From: Onthophagus taurus | Lineage: Eukaryota; Arthropoda; Insecta; Coleoptera; Scarabaeidae | Length of the DNA stretch: 64,000 bases | Reading direction: 5' to 3' | Assembly (NCBI RefSeq): GCF_036711975.1 | Contig: NC_091972.1 | Coordinates: forward strand, 24,743,001 to 24,807,000 | Shown: piece by piece, positions 19,223 through 28,284 of the stretch | How the letters are laid out: the number at the start of each line of letters is the position of its first letter | Numbering within the stretch: position 1 is the first letter of the stretch | Made by a program: the position numbers and the translations under genes | Notes under the pieces: model-generated | Database searches by the model: none | The model's input: the letters and a program-made list of their open reading frames with translations, nothing else | What the model was told of the DNA's origin: nothing

Positions 19223-22200
19223 ATGTTGACCTGCGACGTGTGTTACAAAGAGTTTACTAGACCAGATAATCTTGTGAGACATCAACGCACAGCATGTATT
19301 GGGAAACGTCGAAAGGTGGAAGAGGATCAACAAGGAGATGTTATAGTGTGTGAAATATGTGATGAACACGTAACCAGACAATGTTACTCCTCACATCTGC
19401 GCAGCAACAAACATAAACAGAAAGCCTTCGTAATAATAGATGATGGTGTAGAAAAAATAGATTCGATATTTGGAGATAAAATATGTAGTTTTAGAGTGAG
19501 CGATCATGAACGGAAGTACGTAGACATGAAGGAATTCAGTAACCGAATTAGAAAAAAAGTTATCAGTTTGATACAGTCCGTGAGGAATGTAAATGGTAGT
19601 TTAAAAGTGAATACGGAAATTTTTGGATTGTATTTCATAAATACGAAGGAAGAAGTGGAAATCAAATCATTCAATACAAAAAATAAAATTATAACAGTAG
19701 CCGTAGACTTGTACCAAACATACGAGGACTTTATGGACGAGATTATGGTGAAAATGTCGGAATTCCAAGAACGGGACTCAGGTAAGAGTATAAGAATAGA
19801 AAAGTAGTAAAATGCGAAACTAAAGGTGTTAATACTGCAGGTTGGACCTTGTTGGAAATATTATATCTTGAAGTGAACTGTAACAAGTTTAATCCTACAA
19901 GAGCATCTAGCTACATCGACTTACCGACATCCATAAAAGGGAAGAGAGCGGTAATAAACGTGCAAAATAACGATAATAAGTGCTTTGCTTGGGCACTGAT
20001 GTCCGCGCTGTACCAACCCACAGGTTTACCGCAAAGAATATCATCATACCCAGATTATAGGGAAATAGAATTAAAGTTTGACTGCGTAACATTCCCAGTA
20101 CCCATCAGAGACATACCAAAATTTGAGGAAGAAAGTAACATTTCAATTAACGTCTATGGTATAAATTCTTGGTATAATGGAGAGTAAATGGTAGATGATA
20201 TTGTAACTGTATGTATATGTAAACAGAAACGGGAGAGTCATGTAAACTTATTAGTAGTCAGCGACAATTTCGGGAATAACCACTATTGTTGGATAAAAAA
20301 CTTATCTCGACTGATAAATGCACAATCATCGACTCATGAACATCAAAGATATATTTGTGAGGGTTGTTTGCAATACTTTTCAACTGAAGACAAGTTGGTA
20401 CGACATCAGATGGATGACTGTAAAAAAGTGAAAGCAACAGTACTAAGCGAACAAATAAAAGTGAATAAGTTCGGACATCTAGAAAAGGAAAATGTTTTAC
20501 AATTTGAAGGATTTGAAAAAAAAATGAAAGTTTCGTTTGTGGTGTATGCCGATTTCGAGGCGATTCTGAAACCCTTAACGCCCGAAGAAGGAAAAGTTTA
20601 CGATGATAATAAACCATATACGGCCCGATGTTTTGAACACGAACCATACGCGTTTGCGTACTACATTAAGTGTGCTTACGATGATAACTTATCGAAATTC
20701 CAAATATACCGAGGGCGAAACGCTGCTCTGGAATTTATTATAAGATTGGAGAAGGATGTAATAGAGATCTATAAACAACATTTGAGGCAAACAAAGGATA
20801 TGATACCGCTAAGCTGTCTGGACCAATTTGTACATGAACTTAGTTCCGTATGTCACATTTGTGATAAACCAATAAACAAAGAAGAGAAAGTGTGTGATCA
20901 CGATCACTTGACAGGATTGTTAGGGGTCCTGCGCATTCCGTCTGCAATATAAATTATAAATTACCGATGTTTATCCCTGTGTTTTTCCACAACCTGTCGA
21001 ATTACGACGCCCACATGTTTGTGAAAAGTATTGCCCTAAACAAGGAGGAAGTAGAGGTGATAGCACAAAACAAAGAAAAATATATTTCTTTTTCCAAAAA
21101 AATAGTTGTCGGAGAAACAACCGATAACAAGGGAAAGAAACGCAAAGTGTTTATGAAAATAAGATTCGTCGACTCGTTTAGATTCATGGCGAGTTCTTTG
21201 GAAAAGTTGGTTTCATATTTGGATGATAAGGATTGTGTGGAAGTGAAAAAAAAAATTCAAAGACTCTGAAGAATTTAGATTGATGAGCCAGAAAGGTGTA
21301 TTTCCATATTCGTTCGTAGATTCGTTTGAAAAGTTGGAGTATAGTAAATTGCCTGATCATACACAGTTTTACGACATATTGAGTTCAAGTAATATTTCAA
21401 AGGAACAATACTCTAGAGCACAGACTGTATGGAATAAATTTAAGTGTACAACGTTGGGAGAATACAGTGACCTGTATTTGACGTCAGATGTGTTAATGTT
21501 GACTGATGTCTTTGAAAATTTCAGGACAATATCTTTGGAGAATTACAATCTGGATCCTTGCCATTATTATACTGCGCCCGGGTTTGGGTGGGATGCTCTG
21601 TTAAAAATGACAGGTGTAAAATTAGAATTGTTATCAGACATTGACATGTTACACTTTTTTAAGAAAGGAATTAGAGGCGGTCTCTGTATGTGTGTAAAAC
21701 GATCTGCAATAACAAACAACAAGTTCCTTGACGATTTTAACCCGGAAAAACCATCATCATATATTCTATACTTGGACGCTACCAATTTGTATGGGTATGC
21801 AATGAGTTGTAAATTACCAACAGGCGGTTTTCGATGGTTGTCGAACCAAGAAATAGCAGATATAGATGTGGAGTGTTTAGATGATGAACACCTTGGTTAT
21901 GTGTTTGAAGTGGATTTGGAGTATCCCAAAAGGTTACACAACCAGCATGATGATCTACCGTTTTGTCCCGAAAACATAATCGCTCCCGGATCGAAGCATC
22001 CTAAGTTGATTGCGAACTTACAAAATAAATCGAAATACATAATTCACTATGTAAACCTACGTGAATGTGTGAAAAAAGGTCTTAAGCTAACCAAAATACA
22101 CCGTGCATTGCAATTTCAACAATCGGTGTGGATGAAACCATATATCGATTTTAACTCTGAGAAACGAATGAATGCTACGAATGAATTTGGGAAAAATCAT

Positions 22201-23057
22201 TATAAACAAATGAATAATATCGTGTATGGAAAAACGATGGAAAATGTTGAAAATAGAGTCGATATACGATTAGTGTCACATTGGGAGAATCGTTACAGGA
22301 GACCCGGTGCAGAAGCTCTTATCGCAAAGCCGACTTTCAAGTCATCGAAAATTTTCTGCCATAATTTGGCAGCCATTGAAATGCAGAAGGTGGAGGTCAA
22401 ATATAACAAATGTGTGTGTATGTAGGGTTTAGCGTACTGGAATTGTCGAAAGCGGTCATTTATAACTTTTTTTATAATTTTTTAAAAGAGAAATATGGTG
22501 AAAACGTATTATTGTTATATACAGATACGGATTCGTTAATTCTCGAAATATTTACTGAGAATGTATACCAGGATATCAAAGAAAATATAGAGATGTTCGA
22601 TACCTCTAATTACAAGTTAAACAACAGACATAATATTCCTCCAGGGCCGCCGATAGTTGGAAAAATGAAAGATGAGTACCCAAATACGATATTAACATCG
22701 TTTTATGGTACAGGAGCTAAAGCTTATTGTATTAACACTTTGGAAGGAGTTGTCAAGCGTGCCAAGGGTGTGAAAAAGTATGTTATCGATAAAAACTTAA
22801 GTGTTTCAGAATATAAACGGATTATCGAAGATGGAGGTTCTGTGCGAAAAAAGATGTATGTCTTTCGCTCCTCCTATCACACGATGTATACAGAACTAAA
22901 GAATAAAGTGGCGCTCTCTGCACATGACGATAAACGTTACGTGATGGAGGATGGATGTCATACGTTAGCTTGGGGAAACTATCTTATTGAAGATCTACGC
23001 AGGGAAGATCTTTTGGACAACTTATTGGAGTTGTTAAACGTAAACATGTATGGCTAG
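19223..23057 (+). pseudogene. POLB: Protein-primed DNA polymerase B (Polinton C)
   Basis: Exon 1 (from ATG 19223) has C2H2-type zinc-finger motifs (CDVCYKEF, CEICDEHV). After a 59-bp intron, exon 2 shows exonuclease motifs YADFEAIL, FHNLSNYDAH and YLTSDVLML, an HNH-like Cys/His cluster (CHICDKP...CDHDHLTG), and polymerase motifs YLDATNLYG, YKQMNNIVYGK and YTDTDSLIL. Total about 1,258 codons, normal for Polintons. Breaks: in-frame TAA at 20185-20187, a frameshift near 20920-20935, a frameshift in a 10-A run at 21246-21255, and a 2-bp GT expansion near 22411-22419. All catalytic motifs survive, so decay is fairly recent. It is tail to tail with integrase, 135 bp apart. Confidence 0.95.
19782..19840 (+). 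other. POLB intron (Polinton C)
   Basis: 59 bp, donor GTAAGAG, acceptor AATACTGCAG. It lies between the conserved blocks FQERDSG and WTLLEILYLE, at the same position as the intron in Polinton A although intron sequences differ. It contains in-frame stops, so it must be removed to make one polymerase. Confidence 0.85.
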
Positions 23058-23192
23058 TTAAATTGCGATCAGTTAATTTGTAAAAAAAAAAAAAACTTGC
23101 TTGTATCACAAAACTTGTATATAAAGTAGAAAGTAGGTTAAAAAGGTTACTTGAAATAAAATCAATTTCAAATCATTTTCTTAGTGTAAAAA

Positions 23193-24128
23193 TTATAATA
23201 CATCCTTTTTTGCAATCCAAGAATTATGAGAGCTATCCATTCTCAACCATTTCACTCGGACTTTATTTCCTTTTCGACGAAGAACTTTTTCAATTAAAAA
23301 TACATCCGGGTGTTTGACACGTTGTAATTCTTCGTCGTAAAATGCTCCAAGAATGGGTTCTCCTCTACCATCTTTAATAAGGTAAGTCCTGGGATTAGTA
23401 TTTTGAACTGTCGCTATGGTGAAAATTTCATTGGACCAAGTTGGTTGGTAACCTTTAGCAAAAGCGTGTCTGTACTTGCTAATTCGCACGTGTTCCCCCA
23501 CATTAAATTTACGGTGGTTGGGGTCGACAACTTTAATGGAATTGTATACAGTATTTAACAGAGCAGATTCATTTCGTCGATTAACAGCTGAAGGTTTCAT
23601 GTGAATGGTGCGATGTATTGTGTTGTTGTAAGATTTTAGTAATTTGGGTAGTAAGTCTAACCAGCGATAATTTCCTTGCATACTAAATTCTTTCCACATT
23701 TTATTTTTTAGGGTTCTATTAAACCGTTCGATAATCGAGCTTTTTAAAGTGGAATAGGTGCTGTAATGATTAATGTTAAGTTGTTCCATTAATTTTTGAA
23801 AATCGCTATTGTAAAACTCTTTCCCATTATCGGTTTGTAAGTTGCTCGGGGTAATATTCTTTTTACTATGCAAAATGTCCTTCATAGCTTGAGTAACCTC
23901 TTTCCCAGTTTTGGTTTTGAGTGGTAAGGCCCATGCGTATTTTGAAAAAGCGTTGATAACAGTCAGTATATACTTGTAACCTTTATTGACCGACGCATAT
24001 GGGATCATTGCAACCAAATCAGCTTGATAAAGATCCAATAGTCCGTGAAGCAGAACGCGGCGTCGCCGATAATGTCGTCTCGCAGGTGCATGTAGTTCGT
24101 TAACGAGATCTCGCTTAACACTAACCAT
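23193..24128 (-). CDS. INT: Retroviral-type integrase with chromodomain-like end (Polinton C)
   Basis: Uninterrupted 311 residues. Catalytic triad: D37 (YQADLV), D100 (LQTDNGKEF) and E134 (IIERFNRT). The core is followed by a basic linker (VGEHVRISKYRHAF) and a chromodomain-like C-terminus (FLIEKVLRRKGNKVRVKW). It is expected to bind the TIRs and catalyse strand transfer. Its start overlaps the stop of the upstream KFGKH gene (TAATG at 24128), suggesting co-expression from one transcript. It is about 75% identical by eye to the A/B copies, which have a stop. It is the only integrase in the window that could still be made. Confidence 0.95.
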   Translation of the reverse strand: MVSVKRDLVNELHAPARRHYRRRRVLLHGLLDLYQADLVAMIPYASVNKGYKYILTVINAFSKYAWALPLKTKTGKEVTQAMKDILHSKKNITPSNLQTDNGKEFYNSDFQKLMEQLNINHYSTYSTLKSSIIERFNRTLKNKMWKEFSMQGNYRWLDLLPKLLKSYNNTIHRTIHMKPSAVNRRNESALLNTVYNSIKVVDPNHRKFNVGEHVRISKYRHAFAKGYQPTWSNEIFTIATVQNTNPRTYLIKDGRGEPILGAFYDEELQRVKHPDVFLIEKVLRRKGNKVRVKWLRMDSSHNSWIAKKDVL

Positions 24129-24535
24129 TACTCTACAACCCCTTCAATCAACAACTCTACAAGAAAAGGTAGTCCTCCTATCGGTACATTATTTTTACAC
24201 TTAATGGTATCTCCGCGTTTGAGTTGGACTCCCTGGAGCGACTTAATAACGATATCGTTAACAAGTAACTGAACATGAGCGGACTTTACAACATCTTTTA
24301 TCATACCTTCGTAGAAAGAATTGATGTAATCCGTAATTCCACTTTTGTTTGTGATTTTATAAAGTTTTGTTTTTGGATCAACATCTCCATCACCACGTAA
24401 AGTTAAAATAAATGTTGATGAAGGTTGTAGAACCTCGGATCTTGCTATGTGGTTCTGTATAACATGGTGGTGAACATGCTTACCAAATTTATCGATAGAT
24501 GTAGAACCATGTTCACCAAAACGGTTTAAAGGCAT
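24128..24535 (-). CDS. Small KFGKH-motif protein (Polinton C)
   Basis: An intact 135-residue frame. The N-terminus has two related motifs, NRFGEHG and DKFGKHVHHH, followed by a probably beta-rich body (FILTLRGDGDVD, YINSFYEGMI, LPFLVELLIE). It is conserved in order and sequence with the A and B copies and always directly precedes integrase. No known domain is recognised. A TATA/Inr promoter lies just upstream, so it heads its own small transcription unit with integrase. A fibre-like or capsid-decoration role is possible but unsupported. Confidence 0.8.
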   Translation of the reverse strand: MPLNRFGEHGSTSIDKFGKHVHHHVIQNHIARSEVLQPSSTFILTLRGDGDVDPKTKLYKITNKSGITDYINSFYEGMIKDVVKSAHVQLLVNDIVIKSLQGVQLKRGDTIKCKNNVPIGGLPFLVELLIEGVVE

Positions 24536-24542
24536 ATTGGCT

Positions 24543-24577
24543 TCTGAAGCGTCACAGAAACAGAAAAAAGTTTATAT
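24543..24577 (-). promoter_or_regulatory. Promoter for the KFGKH/integrase pair
   Basis: On the - strand GTATATAAAC (24570-24579) is followed about 30 bp later by CTTCAGA (24543-24549) and then ATG at 24535. It sits in the short gap after the DUF8207-like gene. Confidence 0.55.
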
Positions 24578-24581
24578 ACCC

Positions 24582-24884
24582 TTAACGAATGACTTGCGCT
24601 TCCCGTAATTCCTCTATGAGGGATATAATTTCGTTATGATGAGCAGTATGACCTGTTGTTTCGGAAGCAAGTAGTAAACGCAACCGATCAACTAATTCGT
24701 TCACGTCGTCCCAGTATTCGTACTCTTTAATTGCAGCAGGTACTAACAACTTATTTAAGTGACCTGATCCAGTTTTAGGTTTTGGCCAATATCGAGCCCA
24801 GTACACATTTGGTCTTTGACCCAAGGAAATTGGTTTGATTATGTTCACAAACTTTTCATTTTTATCATCAGTTATGATACTTTT
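24582..24884 (-). pseudogene. DUF8207-like gene, 3' part, cut by BEL insertion (Polinton C)
   Basis: Carries the conserved C-terminal blocks (NIIKPI, VYWARYWPKP, EYEYWDDVNEL, SETTGHTAHHNEI). Its 5' part is at 35629-36477, 10.7 kb away. CTTTT at 24880-24884 is one of the two target duplications; the reading frame rejoins across the insertion. Confidence 0.9.
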
Positions 24885-25116
24885 TGTTTTTGATTTTATC
24901 TGGTTCGCGCTGGTTAACACGAATTCTTTTAGTTTTTGATTTATTCGATGTTTATTAATTATTTATCTTAGACGATGAATACGGCGTGATGCCAGCGAAA
25001 CGAATTTTTTGCTACTCACTCATTTTTTTTTATTTGTTTGTATCGACGAACACTAAATTTTCAAAGCAATAGGCAACCCAAGTTGCAGGTAACAATAATT
25101 CTAATTAATCTAAACA
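24885..25116 (-). repeat. BEL 3' LTR, with polypurine tract beside it
   Basis: 232 bp, pairs with 35397-35628 with about three differences. The adjoining 25117-25130 reads on - as a G-rich polypurine tract (AAGGTGGGGGG). Confidence 0.95.
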
Positions 25117-25213
25117 TACCCCCCACCTTGAAAGAACCCCTTTCAATACAACAAAAAGATATGACATAAATATAAAATAAAAAGTCTCAAACTGCAAAGT
25201 TTTATAACACTGT

Positions 25214-26884
25214 TCAAATAGGTAGCGGACACAACTTCACTACTGCTCGTTTTATTGTGTTTGATGCTGTTTTTACTGTTGCTACACGCACAATTCCATC
25301 TTCTCCCGGGTGCAGTTTAATAATTCTTCCCATAGCCCATTTTAATGTAGGTAAATTGTCTTCTTTAATCACTACTAATTGATTTTCTTTTAAATTGTTG
25401 TCACCATTTACCCACTTGGAACGTTTCTGGAGTTCCGCCAAGTATTCTTTGGACCATCTTGACCAAAAATGTTGTTGCACTTGCTGAATGTGTTGGAAAT
25501 TAGACAAACGATTGATTTTGATATGCCTCAAATCTGCATCAGCCGGTGATGTGAGTGTTTTACCAATTAGGAAATGTGCTGGGGTTAAAGGAGTCATATC
25601 GTCGGGATGTGTGGATAACGAAGTTAGCGGACGGGAATTAACAATCGCTTCGATCTGAACCAGCAATGTTACAAAATCTTCAAAGGTAAATGAAGTGTTA
25701 CCAGTTACACGTTTAAGATGGAATTTAACTGATTTAATTCCCGCTTCCCATAGTCCACCAAAATGGGGTGAATTTGGAGGGATAAAAGACCAATTAATGG
25801 ATGCTTCGTTGATGATATGAGTTAAATTATTACAATTACTTATTAAGAAGTTACCTAATTCGTTTAGTGCACGATTTGCACCCACAAAATTTGTACCATT
25901 ATACAAGAACATTTGTTGAGGCATACCTCTCCTACCCGCGAAACGCCGTAGTGCAGATATAAAACAATCGGTAGTTAGTTCGCTCACCAATTCAAGGTGA
26001 ATAGCTCGCGTAACAAAACACACGAACAAACATATGTAGCACTTGATAGTTTTTGAACCACGACCTTTCTTATTTTTGAGCATGAAAGGACCCACGTAAT
26101 CTACACCGGTAGTATGAAAAGGCGGAGCCGGACTCACACGTTGACAAGGTAAATTGCCCATTTGAGGTTGTGGACATCGTGGCTTTGCTCGAAAACATTT
26201 TGTGCATTCACGTGTTATCTTTTTTGATAAATTTCGCCCCCCTATAGGCCAAAATCGCTCGCGAATAGAGGCCAGCAAATGCTGTGGACCTGTGTGCAAT
26301 AACATCTTATGTTCATTCTCAAAAATTAATCGTGCTAAAACATGTTTGCAAGATATAACTATTGGAAATTTTTTATCAAAAGTATAGTTAGAGTTTCCTA
26401 ATCGACCACCTACGCGTAATATTCCATCGTTGTCTAAAAATACATTTAATTTTGCCAATGGATTTTTCTTTGGTATATTTTTAGCATTTTTTAAAAACGA
26501 TATTTCATTTAAAAACGATTGTTGTTGACTACATCTTATGATAAAACTCATAGCATCTCGTAGTTCGTCGCTTTTCAAAGAATCAGCGCGCTTTGTATTA
26601 GCTGGTTTACAATTATTACAGAATCTAATCATATATGCGACAACTCGTTTTAAACGTGTCAATGAAGAAAATTTAAAAAATGGGACAATACAATCTGTTG
26701 TTGTCGTTATGGAGGCAATAGTTTGTTTAATTTCAGGTAAAATTTCTTTTCTGAAAACACGTGTGGGCCACATACTTTCATCTTTTCTTAACCATTCTGG
26801 TCCGTTCCAATAAATACATAAACCTGACAATTCGATTGCTTCGACCCCACGCGAAACTGGATCGGCCGGGTTATCAGATGATAC
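25214..26884 (-). pseudogene. pol: BEL pol, C-terminal part: integrase
   Basis: Starts at the Gypsy insertion point and continues the frame of 31765-35221. It contains a His/Cys zinc region (HKMLLHTG...CTKCFRAKP), the rve integrase core (first Asp in GVDYVGPF, Glu in FGGLWEAGIK) and the BEL-type C-terminal domain (LVVIKEDNLP...GRIIKLHPG). The second catalytic Asp, in a block that normally reads SDNGTNF, is Tyr here (LYNGTNF; codon at 25901-25903), so strand transfer should be dead. The frame is otherwise open to the stop at 25214. Confidence 0.93.
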
Positions 26885-27280
26885 TGTCACCAAGTACGAA
26901 TTGAGCGCCGTTCGATCTGCTTGCCCATTGGTCGTCAACCCGACCTACGGATCGGACGGTCGCCAACCAACCACAACGCCCGGTTGATAGAGTTTTACCC
27001 AAGGGCGCCTATTTAAGGCGGCCGGGTTTCCATCAGCGGTGAATTCCAACCGAACTCCGAAGCGACAACAACAGCGACAACGATAACAGCGACAACAGCA
27101 GCGACAACGATAACAGCGACAACAAGCCAGCACTTCAACCGCCAATTCGAAGACGACCCCTTTCGTCTAAAAAAAAAAAACCTTTGAGGGTTTTTTTTTG
27201 TACATATTTTTGTAAATAAATTATTTCGTTTTATTCAACAACTGTTGTTTCTTCTTCGGCGCAATCCATCTCCCGTAACA
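26885..27280 (+). repeat. Gypsy 5' LTR (396 bp)
   Basis: TGTCACCAAG...CCGTAACA. Contains TATTTAAG near 27008, an expanded run of GCGACAACAGC/ACGATAAC-type units (about 27061-27125) absent from the 3' LTR, an A-run/T-run hairpin around CCTTTGAGGG (27171-27200), and AATAAA-type signals near 27217. Confidence 0.95.
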
Positions 27281-27282
27281 AT

Positions 27283-27300
27283 TGGCGCCCAACGTGGGGC
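27283..27300 (+). promoter_or_regulatory. Gypsy primer-binding site
   Basis: TGGCGCCCAACGTGGGGC starts two bases after the LTR. From memory it is complementary to the 3' end of insect tRNA-Lys(CUU). Confidence 0.8.
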
Positions 27301-27306
27301 CCGATA

Positions 27307-28284
27307 ATGCCAAAAGGACCAACAACGAGAAGCCGTTCATTGTCGACACGGCCATATCCGACGAAGGAAGATTTGGCAAGCTCTTCAGAAGAAGAGGGGT
27401 CCACCCAACCGATTAAAGAAGAGAAGAAAGGAAAAGAATCCCAAACGCAGAAGATGGGGAAAACCGCCGAAGAACCGAAACAAGACAGTGCGACCGTTCA
27501 GACACAGGTTTGCGCCCTGTCAAAGTTATTGGCCGAACATGTCTGCATTCCAAAAGCCGAGCCCCCGTGCTTCACCGGCGATTCCTTGGAGGATCCTGCA
27601 GAATTCATCAAGGTAATAAAGACATATTTCACTGACACCGGCATTCCATCAGCGGAACAAACAAAGAAAGCGACCAGTTTTCTTCGAGAAGATGCCGCTG
27701 TGTGGTGGAGTGCATTCGATGATTTGGAGATGTCCTTCGCGGAATTTCACCAAGCGCTGTTGGAAAGGTTCAACAGTCCGCAAATATTGGCACAAGTCAA
27801 CGGCCAATATTTCAGCCGCCATCAGCAGACTGATGACTCGGTGCAATCGTTTTTGAAACGCAAACACCTGCAAGCCCGTCGTCTGCACCGAAAACCGGAC
27901 GACGACATTGGAATGATGGTTGCCCTGCTGCTACCTCAGCTACAGCTGCACCTGTCCCCCACGCCGGCCAACATACACGAGTTGCGACACAAAGCAATTC
28001 GCACGGAGGCGCTTCTGAAGAAGTCGGGCCTCCTCAAACAACCCACAACACCATCTCCAAAGGGTAAGAAGACTCCTGAAGGGGACAACGAGGACCCCAA
28101 GAAGAAGGTGCCCCGATGCTGGTACTGCCCCGGGTACCATTGGAACCGTGACTGTCCCCTACAACGCAGCACCGGGAAACGAAACGGCGGCCGTTCGCCC
28201 AGGACAACCCGGACGGCCGCAGTAATCTCTACATTGGAGGAACCTGGTTGCTCCAGCCGCTCGACTGTAATAATCGAGAAATAA
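27307..28284 (+). CDS. gag: Gypsy Gag
   Basis: 325 residues from the first ATG after the primer site. It has a charged N-terminus, a capsid-type core (FTGDSLEDPAEFIKVIKTYF, then WWSAFDDL) typical of retrotransposon Gag, and one CCHC zinc knuckle (CWYCPGYHWNRDC, near residue 277) that would bind genomic RNA. Pol lies in a different frame (+1 relative to gag), open from 28274, so an 11-nt overlap is available for a frameshift. Intact. Confidence 0.95.
   Translation: MPKGPTTRSRSLSTRPYPTKEDLASSSEEEGSTQPIKEEKKGKESQTQKMGKTAEEPKQDSATVQTQVCALSKLLAEHVCIPKAEPPCFTGDSLEDPAEFIKVIKTYFTDTGIPSAEQTKKATSFLREDAAVWWSAFDDLEMSFAEFHQALLERFNSPQILAQVNGQYFSRHQQTDDSVQSFLKRKHLQARRLHRKPDDDIGMMVALLLPQLQLHLSPTPANIHELRHKAIRTEALLKKSGLLKQPTTPSPKGKKTPEGDNEDPKKKVPRCWYCPGYHWNRDCPLQRSTGKRNGGRSPRTTRTAAVISTLEEPGCSSRSTVIIEK

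Larger units (their letters stand above)
18779..19224 (+). repeat. Left TIR of Polinton C (446 bp)
   Basis: Matches the reverse complement of 46183-46628 with about a dozen visible differences. It contains a terminal hairpin, many AGGTCA/TGACCT half-sites, and a promoter-like end (CTTTAAATAG then TTCAACAG). It ends two bases into the POLB start codon. Confidence 0.95.

Noticed and set aside
27171..27201. A-run/GC/T-run hairpin as a bacterial-type terminator
   Set aside because: Lies in a eukaryotic LTR; a polyadenylation-region hairpin is more sensible.
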